The notes: a model not told the origin generated them from the letters alone. DNA of 64,000 nucleotides from Dethiosulfovibrio russensis (GCF_021568855.1 NZ_JAKGUG010000001.1:248001-312000), one strand, 5' to 3'. Counted from the first letter of the stretch, positions 34,656 to 46,394 are shown. Program-made: numbers and translations.

Positions 34656-35030
34656 GTGCCAACAATCAACCAGTTAGTCCGGAAAGGTCGGAGTGAGAAG
34701 GTCAAGAAGTCCGACTCCCCGGCGTTGCAGAATTGTCCGGCGCGAAGAGGGGTTTGCACGCGAGTATATACGATCACTCCCAAAAAGCCCAACTCGGCTT
34801 TGAGAAAGGTCGCCCGTGTGCGTCTGACCAACGGTATCGAGGTGACCTCATATATACCGGGAGTCGGTCATAATCTGCAGGAGCACTCTGTCGTCCTGGT
34901 CAGGGGTGGTCGAGTCAAGGACCTTCCCGGTGTGCGCTATCACATCGTACGCGGTACCCTTGATTGCGGCGGTGTCGAAGGTCGTCGTCGGAGCCGTTCC
35001 AAATACGGTGCCCGTCGTCCTAAGTCCTAA
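34656..35030 (+). CDS. rpsL: 30S ribosomal protein S12
   Basis: The 124-residue S12 acts at the decoding centre. [17 protein letters not shown] and [17 protein letters not shown] carry the wild-type lysines whose mutation gives streptomycin resistance. It uses a GTG start with GGAGG 8 bases upstream. It opens the classic rpsL-rpsG-fusA-tuf order and follows the L7Ae-like gene by 36 bases. Confidence 0.98.
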   Translation: MPTINQLVRKGRSEKVKKSDSPALQNCPARRGVCTRVYTITPKKPNSALRKVARVRLTNGIEVTSYIPGVGHNLQEHSVVLVRGGRVKDLPGVRYHIVRGTLDCGGVEGRRRSRSKYGARRPKS

Positions 35031-35051
35031 AGGGTATAAGGAGGTAGTGCC

Positions 35052-35522
35052 ATGCCGCGTAAAGGGCATGTGAGAAAGAGAGATTCGTTGCTGGATACCA
35101 GGTTCGGAAATCTCGCTGTCACTAAGTTCATCAATAAGGTCATGCTCGACGGTAAGAAAAGTACCGCCGAGAAGATAGTCTACGAAGCTCTCGATAAAGC
35201 CGCCGAAAAATTGGGCGTGGAGCCTATCGAGGTCTTCAATAAGGCCATGGAGAACGTCAAGCCTCTCGTCGAGGTCCGTTCCCGCAGGGTCGGTGGTGCG
35301 ACCTATCAGGTCCCAGTGGAGGTTGCGCCCGCAAGGGCTCAGGCTCTCGCTATCCGTTGGATAATCTCCTACTCTAGGGGCAAGAAAGGCATGCCCATGA
35401 ACGAGAGGCTTTCCAGGGAGTTTGTCGATGCCTATAAGGGCGAGGGTAGCTCCATCAAGAAGAGGGAAGATACTCACAAGATGGCAGAGGCCAATAGGGC
35501 CTTCGCTCACTACCGTTGGTAG
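35052..35522 (+). CDS. rpsG: 30S ribosomal protein S7
   Basis: This 156-residue protein is a standard-length S7, the primary binder of the 16S rRNA 3' major domain. The N-terminus [20 protein letters not shown] and the [18 protein letters not shown] segment are diagnostic. It begins 21 bases after rpsL with AGGAGGT upstream. In E. coli S7 represses its own operon. The 50-base gap downstream of this gene is the largest inside the str cluster. Confidence 0.98.
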   Translation: MPRKGHVRKRDSLLDTRFGNLAVTKFINKVMLDGKKSTAEKIVYEALDKAAEKLGVEPIEVFNKAMENVKPLVEVRSRRVGGATYQVPVEVAPARAQALAIRWIISYSRGKKGMPMNERLSREFVDAYKGEGSSIKKREDTHKMAEANRAFAHYRW

Positions 35523-35525
35523 AAC

Positions 35526-35544
35526 TTGACGATATGTTCGTCAG
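35526..35544 (+). other. Small hairpin between rpsG and fusA
   Basis: TTGACG at 35526-35531 can pair with CGTCAG at 35539-35544 (one G-U pair) around the loop ATATGTT. No T tract follows, so it is not a terminator. It could be an mRNA regulatory element or have no role. TTGACG also resembles a -35 box, but no -10 stands at the right distance. The rest of the 50-base gap holds only the AGGTGA ribosome-binding site of fusA. Confidence 0.3.
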
Positions 35545-35572
35545 TCGACGTTACGTGTCCTAGGTGATAATT

Positions 35573-37639
35573 ATGGCTGGAATGGATCTACATAAGATAA
35601 GAAATATAGGAATAGCTGCGCATATAGACGCAGGCAAGACGACCACCACCGAGCGTATCCTGTTCTACACCGGGCGGAACTACAAGATCGGTGAGGTTCA
35701 CGAGGGCGCGGCCACCATGGACTGGATGGAGCAGGAACGTGAAAGAGGAATAACCATCACTTCCGCTGCTACCACATGTCAGTGGAAGGGCCATAATATC
35801 AATATAATTGATACACCCGGGCACGTGGACTTTACTGTCGAGGTCGAACGTTCCATGAGGGTTCTCGACGGAGCCGTATCGGTCTTCTGTGCCGTGGGCG
35901 GGGTTGAGCCTCAGTCCGAAACCGTGTGGCGTCAGGCCGATAAGTACCATGTCCCTCGCATAGCCTTCGTCAACAAGATGGACCGGGTAGGGGCCAATTT
36001 CCTCACCGTGGTCGATCAGCTCAAGGAAAGGCTGGGAGCCACCGCAGTCCCCCTTCAGCTTCCGATAGGATCCGAGGAGGATTTTCAAGGAGTCGTCGAT
36101 CTCATAGAGATGAAAGCGATACTCTTTTCCGACGTGATGGGCGCCGAGCCCACCATAGAGGAGATTCCGGCGGACATGATGGAAGAGGCAAAGCTCTACA
36201 GGGACTCCATGATAGAGGCCCTGTCCGATTTTGACGAGGAGATAATGGCCCTTTTCCTTGAAGGAGAGGAAGTCTCCAGCGATATGATCAAATCGGCCAT
36301 CAGGAAGAGCACCATCTCTCTCGACATCGTCCCGGCGATGTGTGGGACGGCCTTTAAGAACAAAGGGGTTCAGCCCCTTCTGGATGCCGTCGTGGCGTAT
36401 CTTCCCAGTCCCATGGACCTTCCCGCTATAGTGGGAGTGGATCCCGACGACGGATCGGAGTTGGAGAGGCACGCCAACGAGGACGAGCCAGTATCTGCCC
36501 TGGCTTTCAAGATAGCTGTGGACCCCTTCGTTGGTAAACTGACCTTCTGTAGGATCTACTCGGGAGTTCTTAAGTCGGGGATGTCCCTTTACAACCCGAG
36601 CAGTCGCAAGAAGGAGCGTATCGGCAGGATACTGCAGATGCACGCCAACAAGAGAACCGACATAGACGAGGCCGGTGCCGGCATGATAATCGCCCTTCCG
36701 AGCCTCAAGAACACCAGGACTGGCGATACCCTCTGCGATGAGAAGAAGCCGATCGTTCTTGAAACCCTCGAGTTCCCCGAGCCGGTCATCTCTCTGGCGG
36801 TCGAACCCATAACCCAGAGCGACAAAGACAAGCTCTCCAAGGGGCTTATCGCTCTGGCCGAAGAGGATCCCACCTTCGTGGTCCGCAACGACGAGGAGAC
36901 CGGTCAGACCGTTATCTCCGGAATGGGCGAGCTTCACCTCGACATCATAGTCGATCGTCTCAAGAGAGAGTTCAAGGTCGGAGTCAACGTCGGTCGTCCT
37001 CAGGTCGCTTACAGAGAGGCCATTACTAAAGCGGTCTCCCAGGTTCAGGGCAAGTTCGTTCGCCAGAGCGGCGGTCGCGGTCAGTACGGAGATGTGGTCA
37101 TCAATATGGAGCCTCTCGAGGAAGGCAAAGGCTTTATCTTCGAGGACAAGATCGTCGGTGGGGTCATTCCGAGAGAATACATACCTGCTGTACAGAAGGG
37201 TATGGAGGAATCCATCACCAACGGTATACTTGGAGGCTTCCCTGTAATAGGCGTTAAGGTCTCGCTGGTTTACGGAAGCTATCACGATGTCGACAGTTCC
37301 GAGATGGCGTTCAAGATCGCTGCGTCCATGGCGTTCAAGGAAGCTATGAAAAAAGCCGGACCGACCCTTATGGAGCCGGTGATGTTCGTGGAGGTAGTTA
37401 CTCCCGAGGAATACGTCGGAGACGTCATGGGAGACCTTTCCTCTCGTCGCGGAAGAGTCGAGGGCATGGAAATCCGTGGCAATGCCAGGGCGATAAAAGC
37501 ATACGTTCCCCTGGGCGAGATGTTCGGATACGCCACCGACGTGAGGAGCAAGACCTCTGGTCGAGCCACCTACACCATGCAGTTTGATCACTATGAGGCC
37601 GTCCCGGCAAGCGTTGCCGAGGAGATCCTCAAGAAATAG
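35573..37639 (+). CDS. fusA: Elongation factor G
   Basis: EF-G is the GTPase that drives ribosomal translocation and, with RRF, recycling. The G motifs are [15 protein letters not shown], the switch [24 protein letters not shown] and [10 protein letters not shown]. Domain IV has the conserved [16 protein letters not shown]. Starting at the ATG at 35573, 5 bases after AGGTGA, gives 688 residues, the usual size. The in-frame GTG at 35564 would overlap that ribosome-binding site. The start context [14 protein letters not shown] is less conserved than the rest. Confidence 0.98.
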   Translation: MAGMDLHKIRNIGIAAHIDAGKTTTTERILFYTGRNYKIGEVHEGAATMDWMEQERERGITITSAATTCQWKGHNINIIDTPGHVDFTVEVERSMRVLDGAVSVFCAVGGVEPQSETVWRQADKYHVPRIAFVNKMDRVGANFLTVVDQLKERLGATAVPLQLPIGSEEDFQGVVDLIEMKAILFSDVMGAEPTIEEIPADMMEEAKLYRDSMIEALSDFDEEIMALFLEGEEVSSDMIKSAIRKSTISLDIVPAMCGTAFKNKGVQPLLDAVVAYLPSPMDLPAIVGVDPDDGSELERHANEDEPVSALAFKIAVDPFVGKLTFCRIYSGVLKSGMSLYNPSSRKKERIGRILQMHANKRTDIDEAGAGMIIALPSLKNTRTGDTLCDEKKPIVLETLEFPEPVISLAVEPITQSDKDKLSKGLIALAEEDPTFVVRNDEETGQTVISGMGELHLDIIVDRLKREFKVGVNVGRPQVAYREAITKAVSQVQGKFVRQSGGRGQYGDVVINMEPLEEGKGFIFEDKIVGGVIPREYIPAVQKGMEESITNGILGGFPVIGVKVSLVYGSYHDVDSSEMAFKIAASMAFKEAMKKAGPTLMEPVMFVEVVTPEEYVGDVMGDLSSRRGRVEGMEIRGNARAIKAYVPLGEMFGYATDVRSKTSGRATYTMQFDHYEAVPASVAEEILKK

Positions 37640-37663
37640 GACTTCTGATTAGGAGGGAGTACC

Positions 37664-38863
<1,200 letters not shown>

Positions 38864-38878
38864 CCTGGAGGTTTCGCC

Positions 38879-39184
38879 GTGTCCAAGAAGATCCGCATCC
38901 GTCTGAAGGCCTTCGATCACAAGGTCCTCGACACGTCCGCCGCTCAGATAGCCGAGACGGCGGATAGAAGCGGGGCAAGGGTCTCCGGCCCGATCCCCCT
39001 TCCCACGGAGATCAACAAGTTCTGTATCCTCAAGTCCCCCCACGTGGACAAGGACGCGAGAGAGCAGTTTGAGATGAGAACCCATAAGAGGCTGATCGAC
39101 ATCATCGATCCCAATCAGAAGACGATGGACGCCCTTATGCAGCTGAATCTTCCCTCTGGAGTAGACATTCAGATCAAGCTTTAG
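38879..39184 (+). CDS. rpsJ: 30S ribosomal protein S10
   Basis: The 101-residue S10 (NusE) also works in transcription antitermination with Nus[21 protein letters not shown] and [23 protein letters not shown] are diagnostic. It starts with GTG 15 bases after tuf with TGGAGG upstream. The str and S10 clusters are thus directly joined, with no visible promoter between them. Confidence 0.98.
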   Translation: MSKKIRIRLKAFDHKVLDTSAAQIAETADRSGARVSGPIPLPTEINKFCILKSPHVDKDAREQFEMRTHKRLIDIIDPNQKTMDALMQLNLPSGVDIQIKL

Positions 39185-39215
39185 TGGGAAGCTCTGAGCA
39201 AAGGAGTGAAATAAT

Positions 39216-39842
39216 ATGAGTCTTGGTATCCTGGGGCAGAAACTGGGCATGACCCAGATCTACAACGAAGAGGGCCAGGCCGTTCCCGTAACGGTAGTCG
39301 AGGCCGGACCTTGTCCGGTTTTGGCGGTTAGGACCGAGGAGAAGAACGGCTACGATGCCATTCTTCTCGGGTTCGGTAAGGTCAAGCCCCGAAAGGTCAC
39401 GAAACCCCTCAAGGGTTTCTTCGACAAAGCGCAGAGTGAGGCCAAGCGCTGGCTCAAGGAGTTCCGGATCTCCAACGCTTCGGATTACGAAGTCGGAAAT
39501 TCCGTGGACGTAGCTATCTTTGAGGCTGGCGAGAAGGTCGACGCCACCGGGGTCAGCAAAGGTAAGGGTTTCGCCGGAGTAATAAAGAGATACAATTTCG
39601 GCGGAGCTCCTGCGAGCCACGGTGTGTCGAAAACCCATAGAAAGCCGAACTCCAGCGGCGCTAGCAGCTATCCCAGCCACGTATTCAAGGGCAAAACGAT
39701 GCCCGGACAGCTCGGCAACGAGCAGGTCACCGTGAAGAACCTAACCGTGGTGGCCGTGGATGTGGAGAATAACCTCGTCCTCGTCAAGGGGGCCATCCCC
39801 GGTGCCAAAAACGGCCTGGTCCTGCTCCATAAAAAGGGCTAG
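39216..39842 (+). CDS. rplC: 50S ribosomal protein L3
   Basis: The 208-residue L3 is an early assembly protein near the peptidyl transferase centre. It begins ILGQKLGMTQIYNEEGQAVPVTVVEAGPC and contains the conserved loop GAPASHGVSKTHRKPNSSGA. In Proteobacteria the equivalent loop carries a methylated Gln; here the sequence differs. It follows rpsJ by 31 bases with AAAGGAG upstream. Confidence 0.98.
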   Translation: MSLGILGQKLGMTQIYNEEGQAVPVTVVEAGPCPVLAVRTEEKNGYDAILLGFGKVKPRKVTKPLKGFFDKAQSEAKRWLKEFRISNASDYEVGNSVDVAIFEAGEKVDATGVSKGKGFAGVIKRYNFGGAPASHGVSKTHRKPNSSGASSYPSHVFKGKTMPGQLGNEQVTVKNLTVVAVDVENNLVLVKGAIPGAKNGLVLLHKKG

Positions 39843-39869
39843 TCGGCACGGTTAAGGAGGTCAAGAAAA

Positions 39870-40490
39870 ATGCCGAGCATCAAGCTTGTCACTATAACCG
39901 GCGAGTCGACCGGGGAACTGTCTCTGTCCGGTAACGTCTTTGACGTTCCGCTTCACGTTCCTGCCATGCACCAGGTGGTGGTCGCTCAGCTCGCCAACAG
40001 GCGTCAAGGTACCCACTGTACCAAGGGCAGAGGCGACGTCCGCGGAGGCGGAAAGAAGCCTTGGAGGCAAAAGCACACCGGTCGTGCCCGTCACGGCAGC
40101 AGCCGTTCGCCCATCTGGGTCGGAGGCGGAGTTACTCACGGTCCCAAGCCGAGAAACTACCGTCAGAAGGTCAACAAGAAGGTTAGGAGACTCGCCATCT
40201 GCAGTGCGCTGTCTCAGAAGATCCGGGACGCCCAGTTGATGGGATTCGAGGCTTTCTCCATGGAGAAGCCCTCGACCAAGATCATGAAGGGCCTGTTTCA
40301 GTCCCTCGGGGTGGAAAAACCCCTCGTGATAGTGGATCACAGGGACGAAAACATCTCTATGTCCACGAGAAACATACCCGGAGCAGACGTCCTTCACGTG
40401 GACAGCATCAACGTCTACGACCTGTTGAAGCACGGACACGTTTTTATCAGCGCCGGTGCCGTTAAGAAGCTGGAGGAGGTGTACGCCTAA
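39870..40490 (+). CDS. rplD: 50S ribosomal protein L4
   Basis: The 206-residue L4 has the tunnel-lining loop [26 protein letters not shown], which shapes the exit tunnel and is a macrolide-resistance site. No resistance-type deletion is evident. In E. coli L4 autoregulates the S10 operon; no E. coli-like leader is visible here because rpsJ follows tuf directly. Its stop overlaps the rplW start (TAATG). Confidence 0.97.
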   Translation: MPSIKLVTITGESTGELSLSGNVFDVPLHVPAMHQVVVAQLANRRQGTHCTKGRGDVRGGGKKPWRQKHTGRARHGSSRSPIWVGGGVTHGPKPRNYRQKVNKKVRRLAICSALSQKIRDAQLMGFEAFSMEKPSTKIMKGLFQSLGVEKPLVIVDHRDENISMSTRNIPGADVLHVDSINVYDLLKHGHVFISAGAVKKLEEVYA

Positions 40491-40786
40491 TGAAACTTAT
40501 GGCTCACGATATCATCGTTCGGCCTATCATCACCGAGAAAAGCAGCCGTATGATGGAGGATAACAAGTACACCTTCGAGGTTCATCCCCAGGCAAACAAG
40601 ACCGAGGTCCGTAAGGCCGTTGAGACGGTTTTCAAGGTCAAGGTCGAGAAGGTCCATACCCTGAAGGTCCGTTCCAAGCCCAAGAGGATGGGAGTGTTCC
40701 TGGGGAAGAGCCGGGCCTGGAAAAAGGCCATCGTTACTCTGGCTGAAGGGGAACGCATAGAGTTCTTCGAAGGCGCCAGCGTTTAG
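40490..40786 (+). CDS. rplW: 50S ribosomal protein L23
   Basis: The 98-residue L23 sits at the tunnel exit and docks signal recognition particle and trigger factor. '[13 protein letters not shown]' and [21 protein letters not shown] are family signatures. Its ATG shares one base with the rplD stop, and AGGAGGTG precedes it inside rplD, so translation is coupled. Confidence 0.97.
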   Translation: MKLMAHDIIVRPIITEKSSRMMEDNKYTFEVHPQANKTEVRKAVETVFKVKVEKVHTLKVRSKPKRMGVFLGKSRAWKKAIVTLAEGERIEFFEGASV

Positions 40787-40807
40787 CTCTGACGGGAGGA
40801 CGGAACA

Positions 40808-41635
40808 ATGGGAATCAAGAAATATAATCCCACGACGCCGGGTCGGCGTTTCATGAGCATCCAGACCTACGAAGAGGTTACCAAGAGCGAGCCGGAGCGT
40901 TCGCTTTTGGCCCCTATCGCTAAAAAAGGCGGTAGAAATAACAACGGTAGGATCACGATGCGCCATCGTGGGGGCGGAAACGCCAAAAGGTACCGTATCA
41001 TAGATTTTAAGAGAAACAAGATCGGGGTTCCCGGCAAGGTTGCCACCGTGGAATATGACCCCAACCGTTCGGCTAGGATCGCTCTGATCCACTATGCCGA
41101 CGGAGAGAAACGTTACATCCTTTGCCCTGTAGGACTTCAGGTTGGGATGACCATCATGGCAGGGCCCGAGGCGGACATAACTCCAGGCAACGCTCTTAAG
41201 TTGTCCGACATCCCTGTAGGTACCATGATCCACAACATCGAGCTGGAGCCCGGTAGAGGCGGAGTAATGGTCCGTTCCGCCGGAACCACCGCTCAGTTGA
41301 TGGCAAAGGAAGGCAAATACGCCTTCGTCCGTATGCCCAGCGGAGAGCTTCGTCTCGTGCTGTTGGAGTGTATGGCTACAGTGGGACAGGTCGGCAATAC
41401 GGAGCATGAAAACGCCAGCATAGGTAAGGCCGGTAAAACCCGTTGGCTTGGCCGGAAACCCCACGTTCGCGCCATGGTCATGAACCCAGTTGACCATCCC
41501 ATGGGCGGCGGTGAGGGACGAAGCAAGTCCCATAAACACCCTGTATCTCCTTGGGGAACGCCCGCAAAGGGATATAGAACCCGCCGGAAGAAGCCTTCGG
41601 ATAAGTTCATCGTCCGTCGCCGGTTTGCCAAGTAG
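40808..41635 (+). CDS. rplB: 50S ribosomal protein L2
   Basis: The 275-residue L2 is a core rRNA-binding protein needed for subunit association and peptidyl transfer. [31 protein letters not shown] and the C-terminal [21 protein letters not shown], containing the conserved histidine, are all intact. It begins 21 bases after rplW with GGGAGGA upstream. Confidence 0.98.
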   Translation: MGIKKYNPTTPGRRFMSIQTYEEVTKSEPERSLLAPIAKKGGRNNNGRITMRHRGGGNAKRYRIIDFKRNKIGVPGKVATVEYDPNRSARIALIHYADGEKRYILCPVGLQVGMTIMAGPEADITPGNALKLSDIPVGTMIHNIELEPGRGGVMVRSAGTTAQLMAKEGKYAFVRMPSGELRLVLLECMATVGQVGNTEHENASIGKAGKTRWLGRKPHVRAMVMNPVDHPMGGGEGRSKSHKHPVSPWGTPAKGYRTRRKKPSDKFIVRRRFAK

Positions 41636-41653
41636 AGATAAGGGGGTAAATCA

Positions 41654-41935
41654 ATGGCTCGTTCTGCCAAGAAGGGACCCTTCGTCGAACAGAAACTTCT
41701 CAGCCGCGTAGAAACTCTCAACGAGAGCGGGGAGAAGAAGGTCGTCAAGACCTGGTCCCGTGCCAGCATGATAGTTCCGGCGATGATCGGACACACCATC
41801 GCCATACACAACGGCCGTATTCACATACCTATTTACATCAGTGAAAACATGGTCGGTCACAAGCTCGGGGAGTTCGCTCCCACCAGGAAGTTCGGCGGTC
41901 ACGCCGGACAGGAGCGCCGCTCCGGCGTAAGATAG
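41654..41935 (+). CDS. rpsS: 30S ribosomal protein S19
   Basis: The 93-residue S19 lies in the 30S head near the A site and bridges to the 50[16 protein letters not shown] and [31 protein letters not shown]-like conserved stretches identify it. It starts 18 bases after rplB with AAGGGGG upstream. Length is typical. Confidence 0.98.
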   Translation: MARSAKKGPFVEQKLLSRVETLNESGEKKVVKTWSRASMIVPAMIGHTIAIHNGRIHIPIYISENMVGHKLGEFAPTRKFGGHAGQERRSGVR

Positions 41936-41949
41936 GGAGGAATAGGATT

Positions 41950-42282
41950 ATGGAGGCAAGAGCACGTGCCAAACAGGTCCGCGTCTCTCCTTTTAAGGTG
42001 CGCCAGGTGCTGCCTCTGATCAGGGGCAAGAAGGTAGGCGACGCTTTGGTCGTCCTCAGATACACCCCGAAGAAGGCTGCCAAGGTCATCGAAAAGGTGC
42101 TCAAGAGTGCCGTGGCCAACGCCGAGCACAACTACGGACTTGACATCGATAAGCTCGTGGTAGTCGAGGCCTTTGCCGATCAGGGGCCCAGCATGAAGCG
42201 TTTCCGTCCGGTGTCGATGGGTCGGGCCCATCCCTACCGCCATCGCACGAGCCACATCACCGTGTCGGTAGCCGAACGTTAA
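41950..42282 (+). CDS. rplV: 50S ribosomal protein L22
   Basis: The 110-residue L22 contributes a beta hairpin to the exit tunnel. [20 protein letters not shown] and the C-terminal [17 protein letters not shown] are diagnostic; the hairpin tip [14 protein letters not shown] shows no macrolide-resistance-type insertion. It begins 14 bases after rpsS. Confidence 0.97.
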   Translation: MEARARAKQVRVSPFKVRQVLPLIRGKKVGDALVVLRYTPKKAAKVIEKVLKSAVANAEHNYGLDIDKLVVVEAFADQGPSMKRFRPVSMGRAHPYRHRTSHITVSVAER

Positions 42283-42294
42283 GGAGGGCTAAAG

Positions 42295-42978
42295 ATGGGT
42301 CAGAAAGTACACCCCGTAGGATATAGAGTCGGTGTCATCCGGGACTGGGAGTCCCGTTGGTTCGCCGACGGCAAGAACTACGCCAAGAACCTTCACGAGG
42401 ATCTCAAGCTTCGTGATTGGATCAAGGCTCGCTGGGATGGCGCAAGCATCTCCAAGGTCGAGATCGAGAGAGTGGGTAAGGTAATACGCTTTTCGATTTG
42501 GACCGCCCGGCCTGGTGTAGTTATAGGAAAAGGCGGCTCGGAGATCCAGAAGGTCAAGGAAGAGCTTCAGGCCATGACTGGCTCTAAGGTAATGATCAAC
42601 GTTCAGGAGATCAAGAACCCCGAGGTCGAGGCCCAGCTTGTGGCTGAAAACGTGGCCGCTGCGTTGGAGCACAGGGTAAGCTTCCGTCGCGCCATGAAAC
42701 AGTCCATCTTCAGGACCATGAAGGCTGGCGGCAAGGGCATCAAGATCCAGTGTGCCGGACGTCTCGGTGGAGCCGAGATAGCCAGAACCGAGTGGTACAA
42801 CGAAGGACAGCTTCCTCTCTCCACGCTCAGGGCCGACATCGACTATGGTCTGGCCGAGGCCAAGACCATGTATGGCGTCATAGGCGTCAAGGTCTGGATC
42901 TACAGGGACGAGAAGGCCATCAACACTCCTGCGCCGAGACAGCCCAGGAGGGGTCGTAGAGATGGGGGGCGTAGCTGA
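42295..42978 (+). CDS. rpsC: 30S ribosomal protein S3
   Basis: The 227-residue S3 lines the mRNA entry channel. It starts [20 protein letters not shown], has a KH domain with the [14 protein letters not shown] loop, and ends with a basic tail ([13 protein letters not shown]). Its TGA shares one base with the rplP start. AAGGAGGG precedes the ATG. Confidence 0.98.
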   Translation: MGQKVHPVGYRVGVIRDWESRWFADGKNYAKNLHEDLKLRDWIKARWDGASISKVEIERVGKVIRFSIWTARPGVVIGKGGSEIQKVKEELQAMTGSKVMINVQEIKNPEVEAQLVAENVAAALEHRVSFRRAMKQSIFRTMKAGGKGIKIQCAGRLGGAEIARTEWYNEGQLPLSTLRADIDYGLAEAKTMYGVIGVKVWIYRDEKAINTPAPRQPRRGRRDGGRS

Positions 42979-43400
42979 TGTTGATGCCCAAGCGCACCAA
43001 ATGGCGCAGACCTCATCGAGAGAAGCTTAAGGGAGACACCAAGGGCGGTGCCTACGTAGCCTTCGGAGAATACGGTCTTCAGGCCCTTGAGTGCGGCTAT
43101 ATAACCGCTCGTCAGATAGAGGCCACCCGTATCGCGATCACCAGGAAGCTTCGTAAGGGCGGTAAGGTTTGGATAAGGATATTCCCCGACGTGGCCTACA
43201 CGAAGAAGCCCCTGGAGACCCGAATGGGTAAAGGTAAGGGGTCGCCGGAATTCTGGGTGGCTCCGGTCAAGAGGGGACGTATCATGTTCGAGGTTGCGGG
43301 GGTGTCCCGCGAGATCGTCGAGAGGGCCTTCAGAACGGCCTCCTACAAGCTTCCGATCAAGGTGAGGCTTGTGGCTCGGGAAGGTTTGGGTGGTGAGTAA
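42978..43400 (+). CDS. rplP: 50S ribosomal protein L16
   Basis: The 140-residue L16 binds near the A site of the 50[18 protein letters not shown] and [20 protein letters not shown] are diagnostic. The ATG at 42978 overlaps the rpsC stop, giving MLMPKRTK; translation from the ATG at 42984 would give the more usual MPKRTK. Both lie a few bases after GGGGGG at the rpsC end. Confidence 0.97.
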   Translation: MLMPKRTKWRRPHREKLKGDTKGGAYVAFGEYGLQALECGYITARQIEATRIAITRKLRKGGKVWIRIFPDVAYTKKPLETRMGKGKGSPEFWVAPVKRGRIMFEVAGVSREIVERAFRTASYKLPIKVRLVAREGLGGE

Positions 43401-43403
43401 GCC

Positions 43404-43616
43404 ATGGATGCCAAGAGTCTGCGTGATTTGACAATAGAAGAGCTGCAGGAAAAGCATCGTCAGTACAAAGAAGAGCTCTTTAACCTGCGCTTCCAGAACG
43501 CCATCGGTCAGCTCAAGAACACGAGCAGGATCAAAGACGTCAAGAAAACCATCGCCAGAGTCCTTACCGTCGTTCACGAGAAAGAACAAGGTCTGGGAAT
43601 CGGTGGAAGGAGGTAA
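43404..43616 (+). CDS. rpmC: 50S ribosomal protein L29
   Basis: The 70-residue helical L29 lies beside L23 at the tunnel exit. The pattern LRDLTIEELQEKHRQYKEELFNLRFQNAIGQL is typical, and RIKDVKKTIARVLTVVHE forms the second helix. It starts 3 bases after rplP. A TTGACA inside its coding region is part of a conserved protein segment and not a promoter. Confidence 0.97.
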   Translation: MDAKSLRDLTIEELQEKHRQYKEELFNLRFQNAIGQLKNTSRIKDVKKTIARVLTVVHEKEQGLGIGGRR

Positions 43617-43622
43617 GGACAG

Positions 43623-43922
43623 ATGGAGACCCGTACACCCCATCGTAAAACCCGTGTCGGAACCGTAGTCAGCGACAAGATGGAAAAGTCCATCTCGGTC
43701 CAGGTTATCCGTCATGCCATGCATCCTCTCTATGGAAAGAGGATCATAAAGTCAAAGAAGTTTATCGTCCATGACGAGGAGAACTCCTGTCGCATAGGTG
43801 ACAGAGTCCTGATCGGCGAGGAGCGCCCCTTGAGCAAGACGAAGCGCTGGTCCGTCGTCAGGATAATCGAGAGAGCTCCCGTACTCGGAGATAGTACTAC
43901 CGAGTCTAAAGAGGAGGCGTAG
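43623..43922 (+). CDS. rpsQ: 30S ribosomal protein S17
   Basis: The 99-residue S17 is a primary 16S rRNA binder with an OB fold. RKTRVGTVVSDKMEKSISVQV and the GDRVLIGEERPLSKTKRWSVV segment identify it. It is about 14 residues longer than the common form owing to an acidic, Ser/Thr-rich C-terminal tail (STTESKEEA). GGAAGGAGG precedes the ATG inside the rpmC end. Confidence 0.96.
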   Translation: METRTPHRKTRVGTVVSDKMEKSISVQVIRHAMHPLYGKRIIKSKKFIVHDEENSCRIGDRVLIGEERPLSKTKRWSVVRIIERAPVLGDSTTESKEEA

Positions 43923-43925
43923 GTC

Positions 43926-44294
43926 ATGATCCAGCTTCGTACCGTCCTTAACGTGGCGGACAACTCTGGAGCCAAGAAGATCATGTGCATCCAGGTCGTG
44001 GGCGGAAGCCGTCGCCGTTGGGGCAATGTCGGCGACGTCATAGTGGCCTCCGTAAAGGAAGCCATTCCCAACAGCAACATCCCCAAGGGGAAAGTGGTCA
44101 AGGCGGTCATAGTCAGAACCAAGAAGGAACATCGCCGTGTCGACGGATCCTACGTTCGCTTCGACGACAACGCCGCAGTGATCATCGACAACAACGGGGA
44201 CCCCAGGGGAACCCGTATCTTTGGCCCTGTGGCCAGGGAACTTCGGGCCAGGAAATACATGAGAATTCTCTCTCTGGCTCCCGAGGTAGTGTAA
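43926..44294 (+). CDS. rplN: 50S ribosomal protein L14
   Basis: The 122-residue L14 forms intersubunit bridges and is a docking site for Rsf[20 protein letters not shown] and the ending [22 protein letters not shown] are diagnostic. It begins 3 bases after rpsQ with GAGGAGG upstream. Length is standard. Confidence 0.98.
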   Translation: MIQLRTVLNVADNSGAKKIMCIQVVGGSRRRWGNVGDVIVASVKEAIPNSNIPKGKVVKAVIVRTKKEHRRVDGSYVRFDDNAAVIIDNNGDPRGTRIFGPVARELRARKYMRILSLAPEVV

Positions 44295-44307
44295 GGGGGC
44301 ACATGGT

Positions 44308-44634
44308 ATGAACAGATTAAAAAAAGGCGATCGCGTCCGTGTGATCTCCGGTAAAGACAAGGGAAAAGAGGGCAAGGTCCTCAAGGTCCTCAAAAGCAAG
44401 GACAGGGACATGGTCGTGGTCGAGGGGGTCAACATGGCCTCCAAGCACGCCAAGCCCTCCCAGAAGAGCCCTCAAGGCGGCATCGTCAAGCAGGAGAACC
44501 CCATATATGCCTGTAAGGTGATGCTGGTCTGTCCGACCACCGGGAAACCCACCAGGGTCGGACATGCCTTCCTTGAGGACGGTCGCAAGGTCAGAGTCGC
44601 CAAGGTTAGCGGCGAGATCGTGGACCAGATCTAG
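44308..44634 (+). CDS. rplX: 50S ribosomal protein L24
   Basis: The 108-residue L24 initiates 50S assembly and binds near the tunnel exit. The KOW motif region [20 protein letters not shown] and [22 protein letters not shown] are conserved. It follows rplN by 13 bases. The ATG is preceded by AAGGGGG. Confidence 0.97.
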   Translation: MNRLKKGDRVRVISGKDKGKEGKVLKVLKSKDRDMVVVEGVNMASKHAKPSQKSPQGGIVKQENPIYACKVMLVCPTTGKPTRVGHAFLEDGRKVRVAKVSGEIVDQI

Positions 44635-44650
44635 CGGAGGAGGCACGGAA

Positions 44651-45193
44651 ATGAAACCTCGTATGCTCGAGAAATATCAAGGCGAGGCTGCTCCGGCCCT
44701 TCATAAGGAGTTCGGCTACAGCAACCCAATGGAGATCCCTCGTCTCGTCAAGATAGTGATCAACATCGGAGTCGGTGAAGGCAAACAGGACGCCAAGTAC
44801 GTCAACGCCGCCATGTCCGAGCTGGCTACCATAGCGGGACAGCGCCCCATGATGAAGAGGGCTAAGAAGTCCATAGCCGGTTTCAAGCTCAGAGAGGGCG
44901 TTCCCGTCGGTTGTTCCGTGACCCTTAGGGGCAGTCGTATGTGGGAGTTCCTGGATAGGCTGGTCAGCGTCGTTCTCCCTCGTATTAAGGACTTCCGGGG
45001 CATATCCGGCAAGGCCTTTGACGGAAGGGGTAACTATAACCTCGGTCTCAAGGAACAGATAATCTTTCCCGAGATCGACTACGACAAGATCATGGTGTCC
45101 AAGGGGATGAACATAACGTTCGTCTCGACCGCGAATACCGATGAAGAGGGACTGGCCCTGCTTTCCAAGCTGGGCATGCCCTTCGCAAGGTAG
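44651..45193 (+). CDS. rplE: 50S ribosomal protein L5
   Basis: The 180-residue L5 binds 5S rRNA and contacts the 30S head. [21 protein letters not shown]-like and [19 protein letters not shown] segments and the C-terminal [22 protein letters not shown] identify it. The ATG at 44651, preceded by GGAGGAGG, is the start. The open frame extends upstream to 44564 but only through the rplX end. Confidence 0.97.
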   Translation: MKPRMLEKYQGEAAPALHKEFGYSNPMEIPRLVKIVINIGVGEGKQDAKYVNAAMSELATIAGQRPMMKRAKKSIAGFKLREGVPVGCSVTLRGSRMWEFLDRLVSVVLPRIKDFRGISGKAFDGRGNYNLGLKEQIIFPEIDYDKIMVSKGMNITFVSTANTDEEGLALLSKLGMPFAR

Positions 45194-45211
45194 AGGAAGG
45201 GGTAACGGAGT

Positions 45212-45397
45212 ATGGCCAGAAAAGCCATGGAGCACAAGGCGACTTTGACGCCCAAGTTCAAGGTACGTCAGCATAACAGGTGCCCTATCTGCGGCCGTGT
45301 TCACGGATATATGCGGAAGTTCAACATGTGCCGCTGCTGCTTCCGCAAGCTGGCGAGGGAAGGCAAGATTCCCGGCATCGTCAAGTCCAGCTGGTAG
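45212..45397 (+). CDS. rpsZ: 30S ribosomal protein S14, zinc-binding type
   Basis: The 61-residue protein is the short, zinc-containing S14 with CPIC and CRCC cysteine pairs and the ending [18 protein letters not shown]. The long cysteine-free form used by many Proteobacteria is absent here. It begins 18 bases after rplE. The zinc form is usual in this position in spc operons of Firmicutes and related phyla. Confidence 0.97.
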   Translation: MARKAMEHKATLTPKFKVRQHNRCPICGRVHGYMRKFNMCRCCFRKLAREGKIPGIVKSSW

Positions 45398-45421
45398 TCA
45401 CTGAAAGGGGGCACACACGGG

Positions 45422-45826
45422 ATGTACGTTAACGATCCTATAGCGGATATGCTCACTCGGATCAGAAATGCCAACATGGTGTATCATGATTCGCTGGACA
45501 TTCCCATCAGTAAGACGAAGCTCTCCATAGCCAAGATACTTAAGGGCGAGGGCTATATAAAGAACTACAAGGTTATCAACGATCCTAAGAAACCCTACGG
45601 GATCCTGAGGGTATTCCTCAGTTACGGTCCCAACAGGGAGAGGGTCATACAGGGACTGCGTCGCATAAGCAAGCCCGGACGCAGAATGTATGTAGGCAAG
45701 GACAAGCTGCCCAAGGTAATGGGCGGCCTCGGCATCGCCATCATCTCCACCTCCAGCGGTCTAAAGACTGACGCTGAAGCCAGAACTTCTGGCAGTGGTG
45801 GAGAGGTCGTCTGCTACATCTGGTAG
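45422..45826 (+). CDS. rpsH: 30S ribosomal protein S8
   Basis: The 134-residue S8 binds the central domain of 16S rRNA; in E. coli it autoregulates the spc operon. [17 protein letters not shown] and the C-terminal [19 protein letters not shown] with GGEVVCYIW are diagnostic. It follows rpsZ by 24 bases. An E. coli-like S8 site in the L5 leader was not apparent by eye. Confidence 0.98.
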   Translation: MYVNDPIADMLTRIRNANMVYHDSLDIPISKTKLSIAKILKGEGYIKNYKVINDPKKPYGILRVFLSYGPNRERVIQGLRRISKPGRRMYVGKDKLPKVMGGLGIAIISTSSGLKTDAEARTSGSGGEVVCYIW

Positions 45827-45841
45827 GGGGGAGAGGCATAC

Positions 45842-46381
45842 ATGTCTAGAATCGGACTTAAACCCGTAACCCTTCCAAGCGGAACCACGGTCTCCGTAGC
45901 GAACGACAAGATCGTCGTCAAAGGGGCTAAGGGAGAGCTTTCCATGCCCACGATCCAGGATATCTCCGTCGAGGTCTCCGATGGTATCGTCAAGGTAGCG
46001 AGGGCTAACGAACTAAAGAAGACCAAGTCGGCCCACGGGATGGTCCGTGCCATGATTCAGAACATGGTGACCGGAGTAACCGATGGCTACGAGATAAAGC
46101 TCGAGATCGTCGGAGTAGGGTACAGGGCTCAGATGCAGGGAAGCAACCTTCAGTTGAGCCTTGGATTCTCCCATCCGGTGATCCACGAGGCGCCAGAGGG
46201 CATAGAGTTCGCCACAGACGGTCCTACGAAGTTAAGCGTAAAGGGAATCGACAAGCAGCTAGTCGGTCAGACCGCCGCTATCATCAGGGGATACCGTCCG
46301 CCCGAGCCCTATAAGGGCAAGGGCATCCGTTACGAGGGCGAGCACATAATTCGTAAGGCCGGCAAAGCCGGAGCCAAGTAG
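45842..46381 (+). CDS. rplF: 50S ribosomal protein L6
   Basis: The 179-residue L6 lies at the base of the L7/L12 stalk near the factor-binding site. It starts [19 protein letters not shown], has the duplicated L6 fold, and ends [18 protein letters not shown] then a basic tail. It begins 15 bases after rpsH with GGGGGGAGAGG upstream. Confidence 0.98.
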   Translation: MSRIGLKPVTLPSGTTVSVANDKIVVKGAKGELSMPTIQDISVEVSDGIVKVARANELKKTKSAHGMVRAMIQNMVTGVTDGYEIKLEIVGVGYRAQMQGSNLQLSLGFSHPVIHEAPEGIEFATDGPTKLSVKGIDKQLVGQTAAIIRGYRPPEPYKGKGIRYEGEHIIRKAGKAGAK

Positions 46382-46394
46382 GGGTGATCGCATC

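Noticed and set aside
34656-35030. Antibiotic-resistance changes in rpsL or rpoB
   Set aside because: The S12 lysines and the key RpoB Asp, His and Ser residues are wild type. The Tyr at the Phe514-equivalent in RpoB is likely natural variation.
35588-37591. 667-codon minus-strand open frame opposite fusA
   Set aside because: The length is striking, but the translation has no family signature and mirrors the biased codons of fusA. A random antisense frame is the simpler explanation.
43421-43440. TTGACA in rpmC as a possible internal promoter
   Set aside because: It encodes part of the conserved LRDLTIEEL segment and has no -10 box at a suitable distance.
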